The notes beneath the pieces were generated by a model. That model did no database searches and was not told the origin of the DNA. It was given only the letters and a program-made list of their open reading frames with translations. A stretch of DNA of 14,291 bases from Bryobacterales bacterium (lineage in GTDB: Bacteria > Acidobacteriota > Terriglobia > Bryobacterales > Bryobacteraceae). Location of the stretch: positions 368 to 14,658 of the forward strand of contig PKYZ01000331.1 in assembly GCA_003132865.1 (NCBI GenBank), given 5' to 3'. Of this stretch, positions 1-8,600 are shown piece by piece. Positions within the stretch are counted from its first letter, which is position 1. Every line of letters starts with the position of its first letter. The position numbers and the translations under genes are program-made.

Positions 1-268
1 GCGCGAGGCCGAGAGGCCTGCCCCACTGATCGTAGCTTGGCAACAGCGGCCGATCCGCGCCGAGCATCGCTTCGAAGCGGCTGCGGAATCCCTTGATCTC
101 CACCTCCGCCAGATGCGCCAGCACCATGCCGATCGACCATCGCTCCGAAGACGGCCGCCAGTCCAACTGTTCCCGCGTCGCCAGCGACAGCAGGTTCCGG
201 AGAATACCGGGCGTCTGCTGCAATACCCGCAGGCACCGTTCAGAGTTGGGGACGCGTATGTCTGGCAT
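1..268 (-). CDS. DinB-like superfamily protein, N-terminal 89 residues (cut by window edge)
   Basis: The reading frame starts at an ATG (268 down to 266) and stays open to the left edge, giving 89 residues; the rest lies outside the window. A GGAG motif lies about six bases before the ATG. The sequence is typical of the start of DinB/YfiT-like four-helix proteins: an early helix, then QLDWRP, then SERWSIGMVLAHLAEVE, where the histidine of the LxHLxxxE segment would be the first ligand of the metal-binding His triad. The other ligands would lie outside. Such proteins are often metal-dependent thiol transferases or have no known substrate, so no reaction is claimed. The gene is divergent from the efflux operon, with only 31 bases between the two start codons. 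The family call is recognition by eye and fairly safe; the function is unknown. Confidence 0.8.
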   Translation of the reverse strand, partial: MPDIRVPNSERCLRVLQQTPGILRNLLSLATREQLDWRPSSERWSIGMVLAHLAEVEIKGFRSRFEAMLGADRPLLPSYDQWGRPLGLA

Positions 269-287
269 AGAATCTCCAGGGTACAAT

Positions 288-302
288 AAAGGTTTCTCCG
301 TG
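288..302 (+). promoter_or_regulatory. Ribosome-binding site and GTG start deciding the adaptor N-terminus
   Basis: AAAGG at 288-292 lies seven bases before GTG at 300-302. Starting here places a hydrophobic signal segment at residues 11-24 and a lipobox cysteine at residue 28, a normal lipoprotein signal length. An in-frame ATG at 258 would add 14 residues and overlap the divergent DinB-like gene, and the much earlier ATG at 93 would run through that gene. A TACAAT at 282-287 resembles a -10 box but has no convincing -35 partner and would start transcription downstream of this ribosome site, so it is not called a promoter. Confidence 0.5.
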
Positions 303-1526
303 GAAAACTCCGAGCGTACAAACCCGATTTACTGTGCCGCCATCTTTGCCCTGGTGGCCCTCGTGCTGTTGGCGGCAGGCTGCGGCAAGCAGCAGGCGCA
401 GGCCGTCGGCGGGATGCCTCCCGTTCCGGTCAGCGTGGCGGTCGCCGCCGAGGAATCTGTGCCGGTTCAGATCCGCGTCATTGGCACAGTGGAGCCCTCC
501 TCCACCGTGCAAATCAAATCGCAGGTCGCCGGCGAATTGCTCAGTGTGCATTTCACCGAAGGCCGCGACGTCAACAAGGACGACCTGCTGTTCGAAATCG
601 ATCCGCGGCCGTATCGCGAGGCGCTGGCGCAGGCCGAGGCCGCCGTCGCCAAGGATCGCGCGCAACTGGCGCAGGCGCAAGCCAACCTGGCGCGCGACAC
701 CGCGCAAGCCAAGAGCGCGGAGGCCGACGCCTACCGCTACGAACAACTCGCCAAGGAAGGCGTGGCTCCCGCCATGCAGGCCACCCAGCAACGCGCCGCC
801 GCCGACGCCGCGCACGAGTCCGTCCGCGCCGACCAGGCAGCCATCGAGAGCGCTCGCGCTTCGCAAGAAAGCGACCAAGCCGCCGTGGCCCGCGCCAAGC
901 TCGACCTCGGCTACTGCGAGATCCGCTCGCCGGTCGGCGGCCGCACGGGCAATCTGCTGGTGCACCCCGGCAACCTCATCAAGGTGAATGACGTGCCGCT
1001 GGTGGTCATCAACCAGATCGCGCCGATCTTCGTGTCGTTCGGCGTTCCGGAGGAGCAACTCGGTGCGGTCATGCAACGCGCGCGGGCGAGTCTGGCGGTA
1101 CAAGCCTCCACCGACGCCGAACCTAACCGCATTGCGCGCGGCCTCTTGAAGGTGATTGACAACACGGTGGACACTAACACGGGCACCATCCGGCTCAAAG
1201 CGGTCTTCGACAACACCGCTCGTATGCTCTGGCCCGGCCAGTTCGTCAACGTGGTCCTCACGCTGGATACGCAGAGCAACGCGACCGTGGTGCCTTCCGA
1301 AGCGGTGCAGGACGGCCAGCGCGGCCAGTTCATCTTCGTGGTGAAATCGGACCAGACCGTCGAATCCCGGCCCGTCACGGTAACCCGTACCATCGGCCGC
1401 AAAGCGGTCATCGCCAAAGGTGTGACGCCAGGCGAGACGGTAGTCACCGACGGCCAATTGCTTCTGTTCCCCGGCGCGAAGATACATGCTGTTTCGGCCG
1501 GTAAGGTCGACAACTTAGCACTCTAA
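300..1526 (+). CDS. RND efflux periplasmic adaptor (MdtA-like membrane fusion lipoprotein)
   Basis: This 408-residue protein is a membrane fusion protein of the HlyD/MdtA family, linking an inner-membrane RND pump to an outer-membrane channel. The signal segment ends in LAAGC with the lipidated cysteine at residue 28. The barrel and lipoyl halves follow: [17 protein letters not shown] near 65-80, [11 protein letters not shown] at 95-105, and the returning half [12 protein letters not shown] near 206-217. Between them residues 107-200 are Ala/Gln/Arg-rich and form the long alpha-helical hairpin. The C-terminal part has the family signature [12 protein letters not shown], then WPGQFV at 311-316 and VPSEAV at 331-336. 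The length is normal. The gene starts the operon; the pump ATG lies 14 bases after its stop. The substrate cannot be read from the sequence. Family call is secure; placement in the MdtA subgroup is by resemblance. Confidence 0.93.
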   Translation: MENSERTNPIYCAAIFALVALVLLAAGCGKQQAQAVGGMPPVPVSVAVAAEESVPVQIRVIGTVEPSSTVQIKSQVAGELLSVHFTEGRDVNKDDLLFEIDPRPYREALAQAEAAVAKDRAQLAQAQANLARDTAQAKSAEADAYRYEQLAKEGVAPAMQATQQRAAADAAHESVRADQAAIESARASQESDQAAVARAKLDLGYCEIRSPVGGRTGNLLVHPGNLIKVNDVPLVVINQIAPIFVSFGVPEEQLGAVMQRARASLAVQASTDAEPNRIARGLLKVIDNTVDTNTGTIRLKAVFDNTARMLWPGQFVNVVLTLDTQSNATVVPSEAVQDGQRGQFIFVVKSDQTVESRPVTVTRTIGRKAVIAKGVTPGETVVTDGQLLLFPGAKIHAVSAGKVDNLAL

Positions 1527-1540
1527 ATGGCGCTCTGACC

Positions 1541-4500
1541 ATGCACATTTCCCGCATCTTTATTGAACGGCCGGTGATGACCGCATTGGTCACACTCGCG
1601 ATTCTGATGTTCGGAATCGTGGCCTTCCGGGCGCTGCCGGTAGCAGCCCTGCCAACGGTCGATTACCCGACCATCCAGGTGAATTCGTCGCTGCCGGGCG
1701 CCAGTCCGGAAACCATGGCGTCGTCCGTCGCCACGCCCCTCGAGCGCCAGTTCTCGACGATCGCCGGCGTGCAGAGCATGAGCTCGCAGAATAGCCAGGG
1801 CACCACGACCATCAGCGTGCAGTTCACGCTGGCGCGCAACATCGACGCCGCCGCGCAGGATATCCAAGCCGCCATCGCCAAGGCGGAGGGCCTGCTGCCC
1901 TCCAACATGCCGCATCCGCCTTCGTATCAGAAGACCAATCCGGCCGACCGGCCGGTGCTGTATCTGTCGCTGACCTCCGATACGCTGCCGCTCTACACGG
2001 TAGACGAATACGCGGAGACGCTGCTGGCGCAACGTATTTCCATGGCCAGCGGCGTTTCGAGCGTGGAGGTTTATGGCGCGCAGAAATACGCGGTGCGGGT
2101 GCAGGTGAATCCCGACGAACTGGCCGCGCGCGGGATCGGTTTCGACGAAGTGATGCAGGCCATCCAGCGCAGCAATGTGAATCTGCCCACCGGCAGGTTG
2201 TACGGAGAGAAGCAGGCCTTCACCGTACAATCGAGCGGCGAGTTGACACGCGCCGCGGCCTACCGGCCCTTGATTGTCTCTTACAAGAACGGCGTGCCCA
2301 TTCGCCTGGAGCAGCTCGCCAATGTGATCGACGGCGTCGAAAACGATAAGACCGTGGCTTGGTTCAATGGCGTGCGCGGCATGATTCTGGGAATCCAGCG
2401 CCAACCCGGAACCAACACGGTGGAAGTGGTCGATAACATCAAGGCGCTGCTGCCGCAATTCCGCGCCGAGATTCCGCCTTCCGTGAAGCTGGATGTCGCC
2501 TTCGACGCCTCGGAGTCGATCCGGGGTTCGATCCACGATGTCGAGTTCACCCTGGTGCTGACCGTCTGCCTGGTGGTGATGGTGATTTTCGTCTTCCTGC
2601 GCAACCTCAGCGCCACGTTAATTCCGGGCGCGGCGGTGCCGCTCTCCATCATCGGCACGTTCGCAGCCATGTACCTGCTTGGCTACAGCCTGAATAATCT
2701 GTCGCTGATGGCCTTGACGCTGTCGGTGGGGTTCGTCGTGGACGACGCCATTGTCATGCTGGAGAACATCGTCCGCTACATGGAAATGGGCAAAGGACGC
2801 ATGGAGGCCGCGCTGCTGGCGTCGAAGGAGATAGGCTTCACGATCATTTCCATGACCATCTCGCTAGTGGCGGTGTTCATTCCCGTGCTCTTCATGGGCG
2901 GCATCGTGGGACGGTTGTTGCATGAGTTCTCCGTCACCATCACCATCGCCATTCTGATTTCCGGCTTCGTATCGCTAAGCTTCACGCCGATGCTAGGCAG
3001 CCGCTTCCTGCGCTACAGCCACACCGGCCACCATGGCCGCCTCTATGGCGCGTTCGAGAGTGGATTCCACGCTTTGGCCTCCACCTACGATTACACGCTG
3101 AAAGGCGTGCTGCGCCATCGCTTCGCCACGCTGATGGCCGGGTTTGCGCTGCTGGTGGGCACCGTGTATCTTTTCTTGACCATGCCGACGGGGTTCATTC
3201 CGAGCCAGGACAGCGGCTCCTTCTTCGCCTTCGCCATGGCCGGCCAGGACATCTCGTTTGATTCGATGGCCAAGCACTTGAAAGCCGTATCGGACATTGC
3301 CCGGCAGGATCCGAACGTGGCGGACACCGGAACCTTCGTCATGGGCGGCAATCAGGGAGGCTTCTTCGCGCGCATGAAGCCGCGCTCCGAACGCAAGCTT
3401 TCCGTGGACCAGATCATTGAGGAATTGCGGCCTAAAGTCGGCGCCGTGCCAGGCATCATGGTGTTCATGCAGAACCCGCCGCCGATCACCGTGAGCGGCC
3501 AGTTCTCCACCAGCGTTTACCAAATGACGATGCAGAGCGCCAATCTGAAAGAGATCTACGCCTGGGTGGACCCGCTGATGCAAAAGATGCGCACGCTGCC
3601 CGGATTCCTGGATGTCAACTCCGATCTGCAAATCGCCAGCCCGCAGGTGATGGTGGATATCGACCGCGACCGCGCCGTGGCCCTGGGTCTGTCGCCGCAA
3701 CAGATCGAAGACGCGCTCTACACGGCTTACGGCAGCCGCCAGGTTTCCACCATCTACACGCCGGCCAATCAGTATGCCGTCATCTTGCAGGTTGCGCCGC
3801 AGTATCAGCGCACGCCGGAAGGGCTGTCCAAGATTTATCTGCGGTCTACGCAAGGAGCGCTCACGCCGCTCGACACCGTGGTGAAGCTTTCGCGCGCGGC
3901 CGGCCCGCTCAGCGTCAACCATTTCGGGCAACTGCCGGCGGTCACCGTGTCCTTCAACCTGAAGCCCGGCTATTCGCTGGGCGAGGCGGCCGCGCACGTA
4001 AAAGAGTCGCTGCAGGAACTGCGCATACCGCCCACCATCAGCGTCAACTTCCAGGGTACGGTGAAGGAATTTCAGCAATCGTTCCAGGGACTGTCCATCC
4101 TGTTGATCGTGGCCATTCTGGTGATTTACATCGTGCTGGGCATTTTGTACGAGAGCTTCATCCATCCCATCACGATTCTTTCGGGGCTGCCTTCCGCGGT
4201 GTTCGGCGCGTTGCTCACGCTGCGGCTGTTTCACAGGGAACTGGACCTCTATGCCTTCGTCGGCCTGATCATGCTATTCGGCGTGGTGAAAAAGAACGCT
4301 ATCATGATGATCGATTTCGCCCTGGAGCAGCAGCGGGTGGAGGGCAAAGCGCCGTTCGAGGCTATCTACTCGGGCTGCATGCTGCGCTTTCGGCCCATCA
4401 TGATGACCACGGTGGCGGCGCTGTTCGGCACGCTGCCCATCGCGCTGGGCTATGGCGAAGGCGCCGACGCGCGCCAGCCGTTGGGCTTGGCGGTAGTCGG

Positions 4501-4639
4501 CGGACTGGTAGTGTCGCAGTTGCTGACGCTGTACATTACGCCGGTGATTTATTTGTATATGGAGCGCTTCCAGGGGTGGCTGCGCGGCGCCAAGGGCGCT
4601 GCGATACCCGCGCCGGCGCCCGAGTTGGCCGCGCGATAG
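1541..4639 (+). CDS. RND multidrug efflux permease (HAE1 family, MdtB/MdtC-like)
   Basis: This 1032-residue protein is a proton-driven inner-membrane transporter of full family length. It opens with [19 protein letters not shown], the first membrane helix. A first periplasmic block follows, then helices from about 331, with the proton-relay pair D401-D402 in [19 protein letters not shown] second half starts with a helix at about 527-547, a second periplasmic block, and helices from about 851. [15 protein letters not shown] carries K917-K918, where AcrB has its relay lysine; the double lysine followed by NAIMMxDFA is typical of the MdtB/MdtC branch. GCMLRFRP and [11 protein letters not shown] are the usual late signatures. 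No clear ribosome site lies in the 14 bases before the ATG, so translation may be coupled to the adaptor. No outer-membrane channel gene follows. Scraps of a paralogue lie at 9131-9157 and 9993-10058. Confidence 0.96.
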   Translation: MHISRIFIERPVMTALVTLAILMFGIVAFRALPVAALPTVDYPTIQVNSSLPGASPETMASSVATPLERQFSTIAGVQSMSSQNSQGTTTISVQFTLARNIDAAAQDIQAAIAKAEGLLPSNMPHPPSYQKTNPADRPVLYLSLTSDTLPLYTVDEYAETLLAQRISMASGVSSVEVYGAQKYAVRVQVNPDELAARGIGFDEVMQAIQRSNVNLPTGRLYGEKQAFTVQSSGELTRAAAYRPLIVSYKNGVPIRLEQLANVIDGVENDKTVAWFNGVRGMILGIQRQPGTNTVEVVDNIKALLPQFRAEIPPSVKLDVAFDASESIRGSIHDVEFTLVLTVCLVVMVIFVFLRNLSATLIPGAAVPLSIIGTFAAMYLLGYSLNNLSLMALTLSVGFVVDDAIVMLENIVRYMEMGKGRMEAALLASKEIGFTIISMTISLVAVFIPVLFMGGIVGRLLHEFSVTITIAILISGFVSLSFTPMLGSRFLRYSHTGHHGRLYGAFESGFHALASTYDYTLKGVLRHRFATLMAGFALLVGTVYLFLTMPTGFIPSQDSGSFFAFAMAGQDISFDSMAKHLKAVSDIARQDPNVADTGTFVMGGNQGGFFARMKPRSERKLSVDQIIEELRPKVGAVPGIMVFMQNPPPITVSGQFSTSVYQMTMQSANLKEIYAWVDPLMQKMRTLPGFLDVNSDLQIASPQVMVDIDRDRAVALGLSPQQIEDALYTAYGSRQVSTIYTPANQYAVILQVAPQYQRTPEGLSKIYLRSTQGALTPLDTVVKLSRAAGPLSVNHFGQLPAVTVSFNLKPGYSLGEAAAHVKESLQELRIPPTISVNFQGTVKEFQQSFQGLSILLIVAILVIYIVLGILYESFIHPITILSGLPSAVFGALLTLRLFHRELDLYAFVGLIMLFGVVKKNAIMMIDFALEQQRVEGKAPFEAIYSGCMLRFRPIMMTTVAALFGTLPIALGYGEGADARQPLGLAVVGGLVVSQLLTLYITPVIYLYMERFQGWLRGAKGAAIPAPAPELAAR

Positions 4640-4661
4640 AAGCGGTTTCGGGGGGTTCGCA

Positions 4662-4895
4662 TTGGCTGACGAGATCGAGCGGGTTCGCAGGGCAGAGGCG
4701 AGAAGAGGCCGTCGGCCGGTGGATATTGCAACTCATGAGCAGAATCGGCGTAGGTTGGCGGCACTTCGCGAGATCGTAGATTACGGAACCACTGACGATC
4801 TGAAGGCACCTATGCGCGAATACGGCCTTTCCGAGGACTCACCGGAGTGGACTGAGGTCTTTCGGATTTGGAACGGCGAGCGCGAACAGAATTAG
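4662..4895 (+). CDS. Small acidic/basic protein of unknown function (77 residues)
   Basis: A TTG codon at 4662, preceded by a run of six G at 4650-4655 that could serve as a ribosome site, opens a 77-residue frame 22 bases after the pump stop. I do not recognise a family. The first half is charged and probably helical (DEIERVRRAEARRGRRP, then HEQNRRRLAALREIVDYG); the second half reads LSEDSPEWTEVFRIWNGERE. The residue mix looks like a real soluble protein and not a shadow frame. It could be an orphan antitoxin-like or regulatory protein, but nothing shows this. No in-frame ATG offers a better start. It could be cotranscribed with the efflux operon, though it more likely belongs to the accessory islet. 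Existence is likely; function is unknown. Confidence 0.5.
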   Translation: MADEIERVRRAEARRGRRPVDIATHEQNRRRLAALREIVDYGTTDDLKAPMREYGLSEDSPEWTEVFRIWNGEREQN

Positions 4896-5016
4896 CGATA
4901 CGCTCAAGACCCTGTAGGCGGGATTCTCGTTCTTCCTGGCTCAATCCTTCATTGCACCTGGAGAAAACTGCGTCAATCTTTTCCACGACGCGCTGATTGG
5001 AGCGTTGCGCATTCAT
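4810..5016 (-). CDS. Possible small helical protein, doubtful (68 residues)
   Basis: An ATG (5016 down to 5014) opens a 68-residue minus-strand frame. Its first 48 residues look protein-like, with RVVEKIDAVFSRC and LSQEERESRLQGLERIANS suggesting two amphipathic helices. The last 20 residues (basic, Pro/Ser-rich) lie antisense to the end of the 77-residue plus-strand gene and look like read-through. There is no strong ribosome site; only GGAT seven bases before the start. It may be a small orphan or the N-terminal remnant of a longer gene cut when the neighbouring sequence arrived. No family is recognised. Confidence is low. Confidence 0.3.
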   Translation of the reverse strand: MNAQRSNQRVVEKIDAVFSRCNEGLSQEERESRLQGLERIANSVRARRSKSERPQSTPVSPRKGRIRA

Positions 5017-5142
5017 AACAATCCAATTCTAACACGGGTTCAGACGCGGAGCCGTGATTTGATCGGGCATGCACAACCTCACCTGAGCGCCCGGGAAGGC
5101 GTCCTGTGCGGGATGCCGGCCGGCCGGAAACGGCCGCGCCGC
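4896..5142. other. Junction region with few features
   Basis: This stretch separates the convergent efflux side from the minus-strand islet genes. It holds the N-terminal coding part of the doubtful frame at 4810-5016, and a GC-rich part from about 5085 to 5142 with a compact hairpin. No RNA gene, insertion-sequence end or pump-like fragment was found here on either strand. Confidence 0.4.
5121..5136 (-). repeat. GC hairpin with GAAA/TTTC loop, just after the 147-residue gene
   Basis: CGGCCG at 5121-5126 and CGGCCG at 5131-5136 are self-complementary arms around GAAA, giving a six-pair all-GC stem. It begins six bases beyond the stop codon of the minus-strand gene ending at 5143. The position suits a transcript end or 3' stabiliser for the restriction operon. 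On the minus strand the loop reads TTTC and no T-run follows, so it is not a canonical intrinsic terminator. On the plus strand it would be a GNRA tetraloop. Confidence 0.4.
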
Positions 5143-5586
5143 TCAAGCTATCCCTAGCAATTTTGGAACGTCATTGGGCGCTATAGGCCCTTGAACATCG
5201 CGAAGAAGATCGCTGTCAGGTTTGCCCAGAACCCAGCACGGAACATAATCGGGCACTCCTGTCAGGGCGGCAAACAGGGGGATGTAGTCGTCAGACACGA
5301 CAAACCACTTGCCCCGCTGATAGACGAATAGCCGACTGAACTGGCCTTTACTCCAATCCCCGGCCATCTCCCGGATGGCCTGCGCACCCACCGGGTGGAG
5401 GTCCGGCCGGTAGTCGAGATCGAATGGGACACAGATCGCGAGAGGCACAGCGGCGAAGTAAACGGGCACATCGCCTGAAACAGCTCCCAGAAGCAACTCC
5501 GAGAGCCGCTCGTCGTGCTTGGGGGTAAGGTCCGGCAGGAAGTGGATATCCGAAGTCGCGACGCGGGCGTAGACGGAGGGCTTCAT
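5143..5586 (-). CDS. Hypothetical protein, weakly ParB/sulfiredoxin-like (147 residues)
   Basis: The start is the ATG at 5586-5584: AGAAGG lies seven bases before it, which rules out a TTG seven codons upstream. I do not recognise the family with certainty. Visible features are SVYARVATSDIHFLPDL at the N-terminus, a hydrophobic VPVYFAAVPLAICVPF near 40-55, and a C-terminal stretch RLFVYQRGKWFVVSDDYI then GVPDYVPCWVLG (85-121). That last stretch follows the rhythm of ParB/sulfiredoxin-fold proteins (strand, 'DGxHR', helix, 'vPc.V' strand), but the DGxHR position reads SDDYI, so any such activity is unsupported. It follows the restriction-modification gene by 89 bases on the same strand and may share its transcript, so a linked role is possible but unproven. 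Confidence 0.65.
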   Translation of the reverse strand: MKPSVYARVATSDIHFLPDLTPKHDERLSELLLGAVSGDVPVYFAAVPLAICVPFDLDYRPDLHPVGAQAIREMAGDWSKGQFSRLFVYQRGKWFVVSDDYIPLFAALTGVPDYVPCWVLGKPDSDLLRDVQGPIAPNDVPKLLGIA

Positions 5587-5675
5587 CGGCAGACCTTCTT
5601 TGGTCAAGCATAGCAGGTGCCCGGTAAACGCGTTTCAATTGCACAGGTCCTTCCTCCGTGTTACCGGTGGAGGGT

Positions 5676-8600
5676 TCAGGCAACGGTGGAGCGGGTACCC
5701 CACGGATGGGGATAGCGCTTGACGGCTTCGTAGTTGGCGTCGAGCGCTGGACCCATGAGAAGCAACGCCGCGATGCGCTGGGCCATCTCGGTGACGTATC
5801 GCGCTTCGTCCTTCGTGATGGAGCGGCCCAAGAGGGGTTTTTCCGTTGACCCTTTCTCGCGATAGCTGAGCCATTTCTTGATGACTTGGTAGCCGCCCAA
5901 AGTGTATTCCCAGACGGCGCATGGGACGTTGCTCCAATAGACTTTGTTGTTGAGGAATAAGTCGTACGTGGTGGGACCGAGCACCGTGGTGAATTCCCCA
6001 ATGGCGGCCCGCTCCGCGGCGGCGTATTCGCGATGGATGGATTTGCCTTTGCCCGGCATGGTGATGCCGCCTTGGCCGGCGTGGCCCCAACCGGCGGTGA
6101 TATCGAGGTCGCCGGAATCCGGGTCCAGTTGGCCGAACGCGGTGCTGACGATCCCTATGGCGCGTAGTTCAGGACGGACAGGAGAGGTGGTGACGCCGGG
6201 CACTGCTTGCTCGCAGTCGAGCAGCGCGGCAACTTTGCGCCCGAGGGCGGCGGAGGCGGTGAGAGCGTCTGCTGTGGCGGGGAGGGGGATGCGGGGCCAG
6301 TTCTGCCACAACGCCCCGGCGTTTTCGCGAAGGTATATTGACGAGTGCCCGACGGCGAGCGCGTGGAACCACACCGACGTCGCTGGGGCGCCGATGGATT
6401 CGCCGTAGTCAAGCGCGCGGTGGCTCAGGTTCATGGGCGCGGTATCGCCACGGAGCAGGCCGCGATCGATAGCGCCGAGCGGAAAGCAGTTGCAGCCAGG
6501 CCTTATCAAGTGGCGGTCTGCCGCCGAGCGCGTCACAAAGAACGGGCTGCCTTCAATCTGCCTCTCGCCTTTCTGGCGGGAGAGCAACCACAGGGATCCC
6601 GCCGCAACATTGGGAACATAGTCACTGCGTTTTTCGTCGAGCAACTTTGTCTCTGGCTCCCAATACAGCCAGCGCACGTCGAATGGCCGGTAGCAGTACC
6701 GAATGACGCGTTCCGCGATATGTTCCGCGATGTGTTCCGGCTTGGATTCCCGTTTCTGCAAGTAGGCGCGCGTTTGCTCTGCGTTAAAGCGCGCGGTGCT
6801 CGCCATCACGCCGGGGTAGAGGCGGCGCATCTCTTCGTGGGTAACGGCCGAATCGAAGTATACTTCTAGACGTTTCACTAAGCTGTCGCGGTCAGTGTCC
6901 ACCAGGAATTCGTCACGGCTCGTGTTAACGCCCGGAGAGGAGAACGGGAATAGGTCTGGCAAGAGCGGCCACGCAAGATACGCAGCCTCGACCTGCGCAG
7001 GCGCGAATGGGAGCCCGAGTTCAGCAACCGGGTGCAGTTGCTGGTAGGGGACGCCCCCGTAGAGCAAGTCGGCGCGCTTGTTCTTGCCCCATAGGTTGCG
7101 GAAGCGAACTTCTTTCGCGCGGTCCGAATCGCGTTTCCGCACCAATAGCGAAACCGCCGTGCCCACCTGAATCCCTTCGCGGTTGAAGTCGGTCGAGAAG
7201 ACGCTCGGGTCAGGATCGCCTTCCGGCGTCAACTTGCCGGTCTTGTACTTGTCACCGTTCAAATTGTCCACCCAAATGCGGTCGAATACCTCCAGGTACC
7301 GCTCCCGCATCCCGGTAAAGGAGAGACCGTCGAGCCAGGAGTAATTCGAGATAAAGCACACTACACCGGCGCCGGTCTTCTCGACAATGCGGCGCTCGGC
7401 CATGCGGAAGAAGCGCACATACAGATCGTTCAATCCCTGCCCCTGCGGCGCGGGGGCTCTCTTCGTTGTCCGGTATGCGTCGGAGAGGCCGCGTTCCTCT
7501 TCCACCTTCGCGATCCCCGCGAAGCTGTTGTAAGGCGGGTTGCCGAGAATCACGAGGATCGGCTTGTCGCGCTTCACTTCATCGGCGGCGTCGCGCTCCT
7601 CTTCCAACTCGAGAAACGGCAGCCGCTTGGGTTTCTTGGGCGGCTCCCATCCTGTCAGAGAGTTGGTGAGATAGACGCCCGCGCGTTCCCTCTTGCCTTT
7701 TTCTGAAAATGGCGCGCCCAGGTGTTGCAGCAGCAGACCGAGTTGCAGGTGTGCCACGACGAACGGCGCGGGCAGGATTTCGAATCCAAAGACGCGGTGC
7801 ATGGCAGCCTCCTTGAGGTCCTGAGCGAGCAGCGCGTCGCCGCCCTTCTCCCGCAATGTTTCAGCGATGCGGCTGAGGGTCGCGACCAGGTACGCGCCTG
7901 TGCCACAGCACGGGTCCAGCACGTAAACGCGCTTGTCGGCTAAGCCGTCGTGCAGCCCAAGTTCGTCGCGAAGCACGCGATCGACCCGTGCCACCATGTA
8001 GTCCACGATCTCTGTAGGGGTGTACCAGACGCCGAGGTCTTTGCGCAGCTCCGGGTCAAACGCTTCGAGAAACGGCTCGTAAAAGTACTGAACGGCGTGC
8101 TTCTCTTCGAAGGTCCTGAAGAACGATCCGCGGTCCACGCGATTAAGGGCCGCAGCAGCCCAGTCGAGCACCTCGTTGAGGTCCATGGATTCCATGGAAC
8201 CGGGGTCGGCCACCTCGCGAAAAAGCTTGCGCAGAATCGGTACGCGCAGGTATTGGTCGGAAAGGCGCCAGTCGAAGCGGGAGGAGCGGCTTTCGTGCGT
8301 CTTGCTCCACAGCACCCAGGCGGAGAACATACCGTAAAAGAGCGTCTGCACAAGCGTGGAGCGGAAGAAATGATCGCCCTTGGCGCCTTCGAATGTCATG
8401 CCTAGCGCCTCTTCCAAGGCGCCCCGGATGGCAGCGAGCCCGGGGAACTCACCATGCTCGATACGGAACTTCGCCGTGCGAGCGTAAGAGGCGAGGAACA
8501 AGGCGAGGTCCGCGGCGGAATCGAGCGGGGCCGCTAGCAGCATGGCGCGTTTGAGAAAATCGACGAAGCTCTCAGCCAGCCGAGCGGCTGTTTTGTGCGG

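Noticed and set aside
282..287. TACAAT as a -10 box for the efflux operon
   Set aside because: No -35 at a suitable distance, and the start point would fall after the ribosome-binding site.
93..299. Longer adaptor starting at 93 or 258
   Set aside because: The extension runs antisense through the DinB-like gene and pushes the lipoprotein signal far from the N-terminus; the GTG at 300 has a ribosome site and a normal signal length.
240..1487. Long minus-strand open frame opposite the adaptor
   Set aside because: Antisense to a clear adaptor, rich in His/Arg/Gly as expected from a high-GC complementary frame, and it matches no family.
2993..4234. Long minus-strand open frame opposite the pump
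   Set aside because: Shadow of the RND permease reading frame; low-complexity residue mix.
5651..5673. CCTCC/GGAGG pair after the restriction gene as a terminator
   Set aside because: Five pairs around an 11-base loop with no T-run; too weak.
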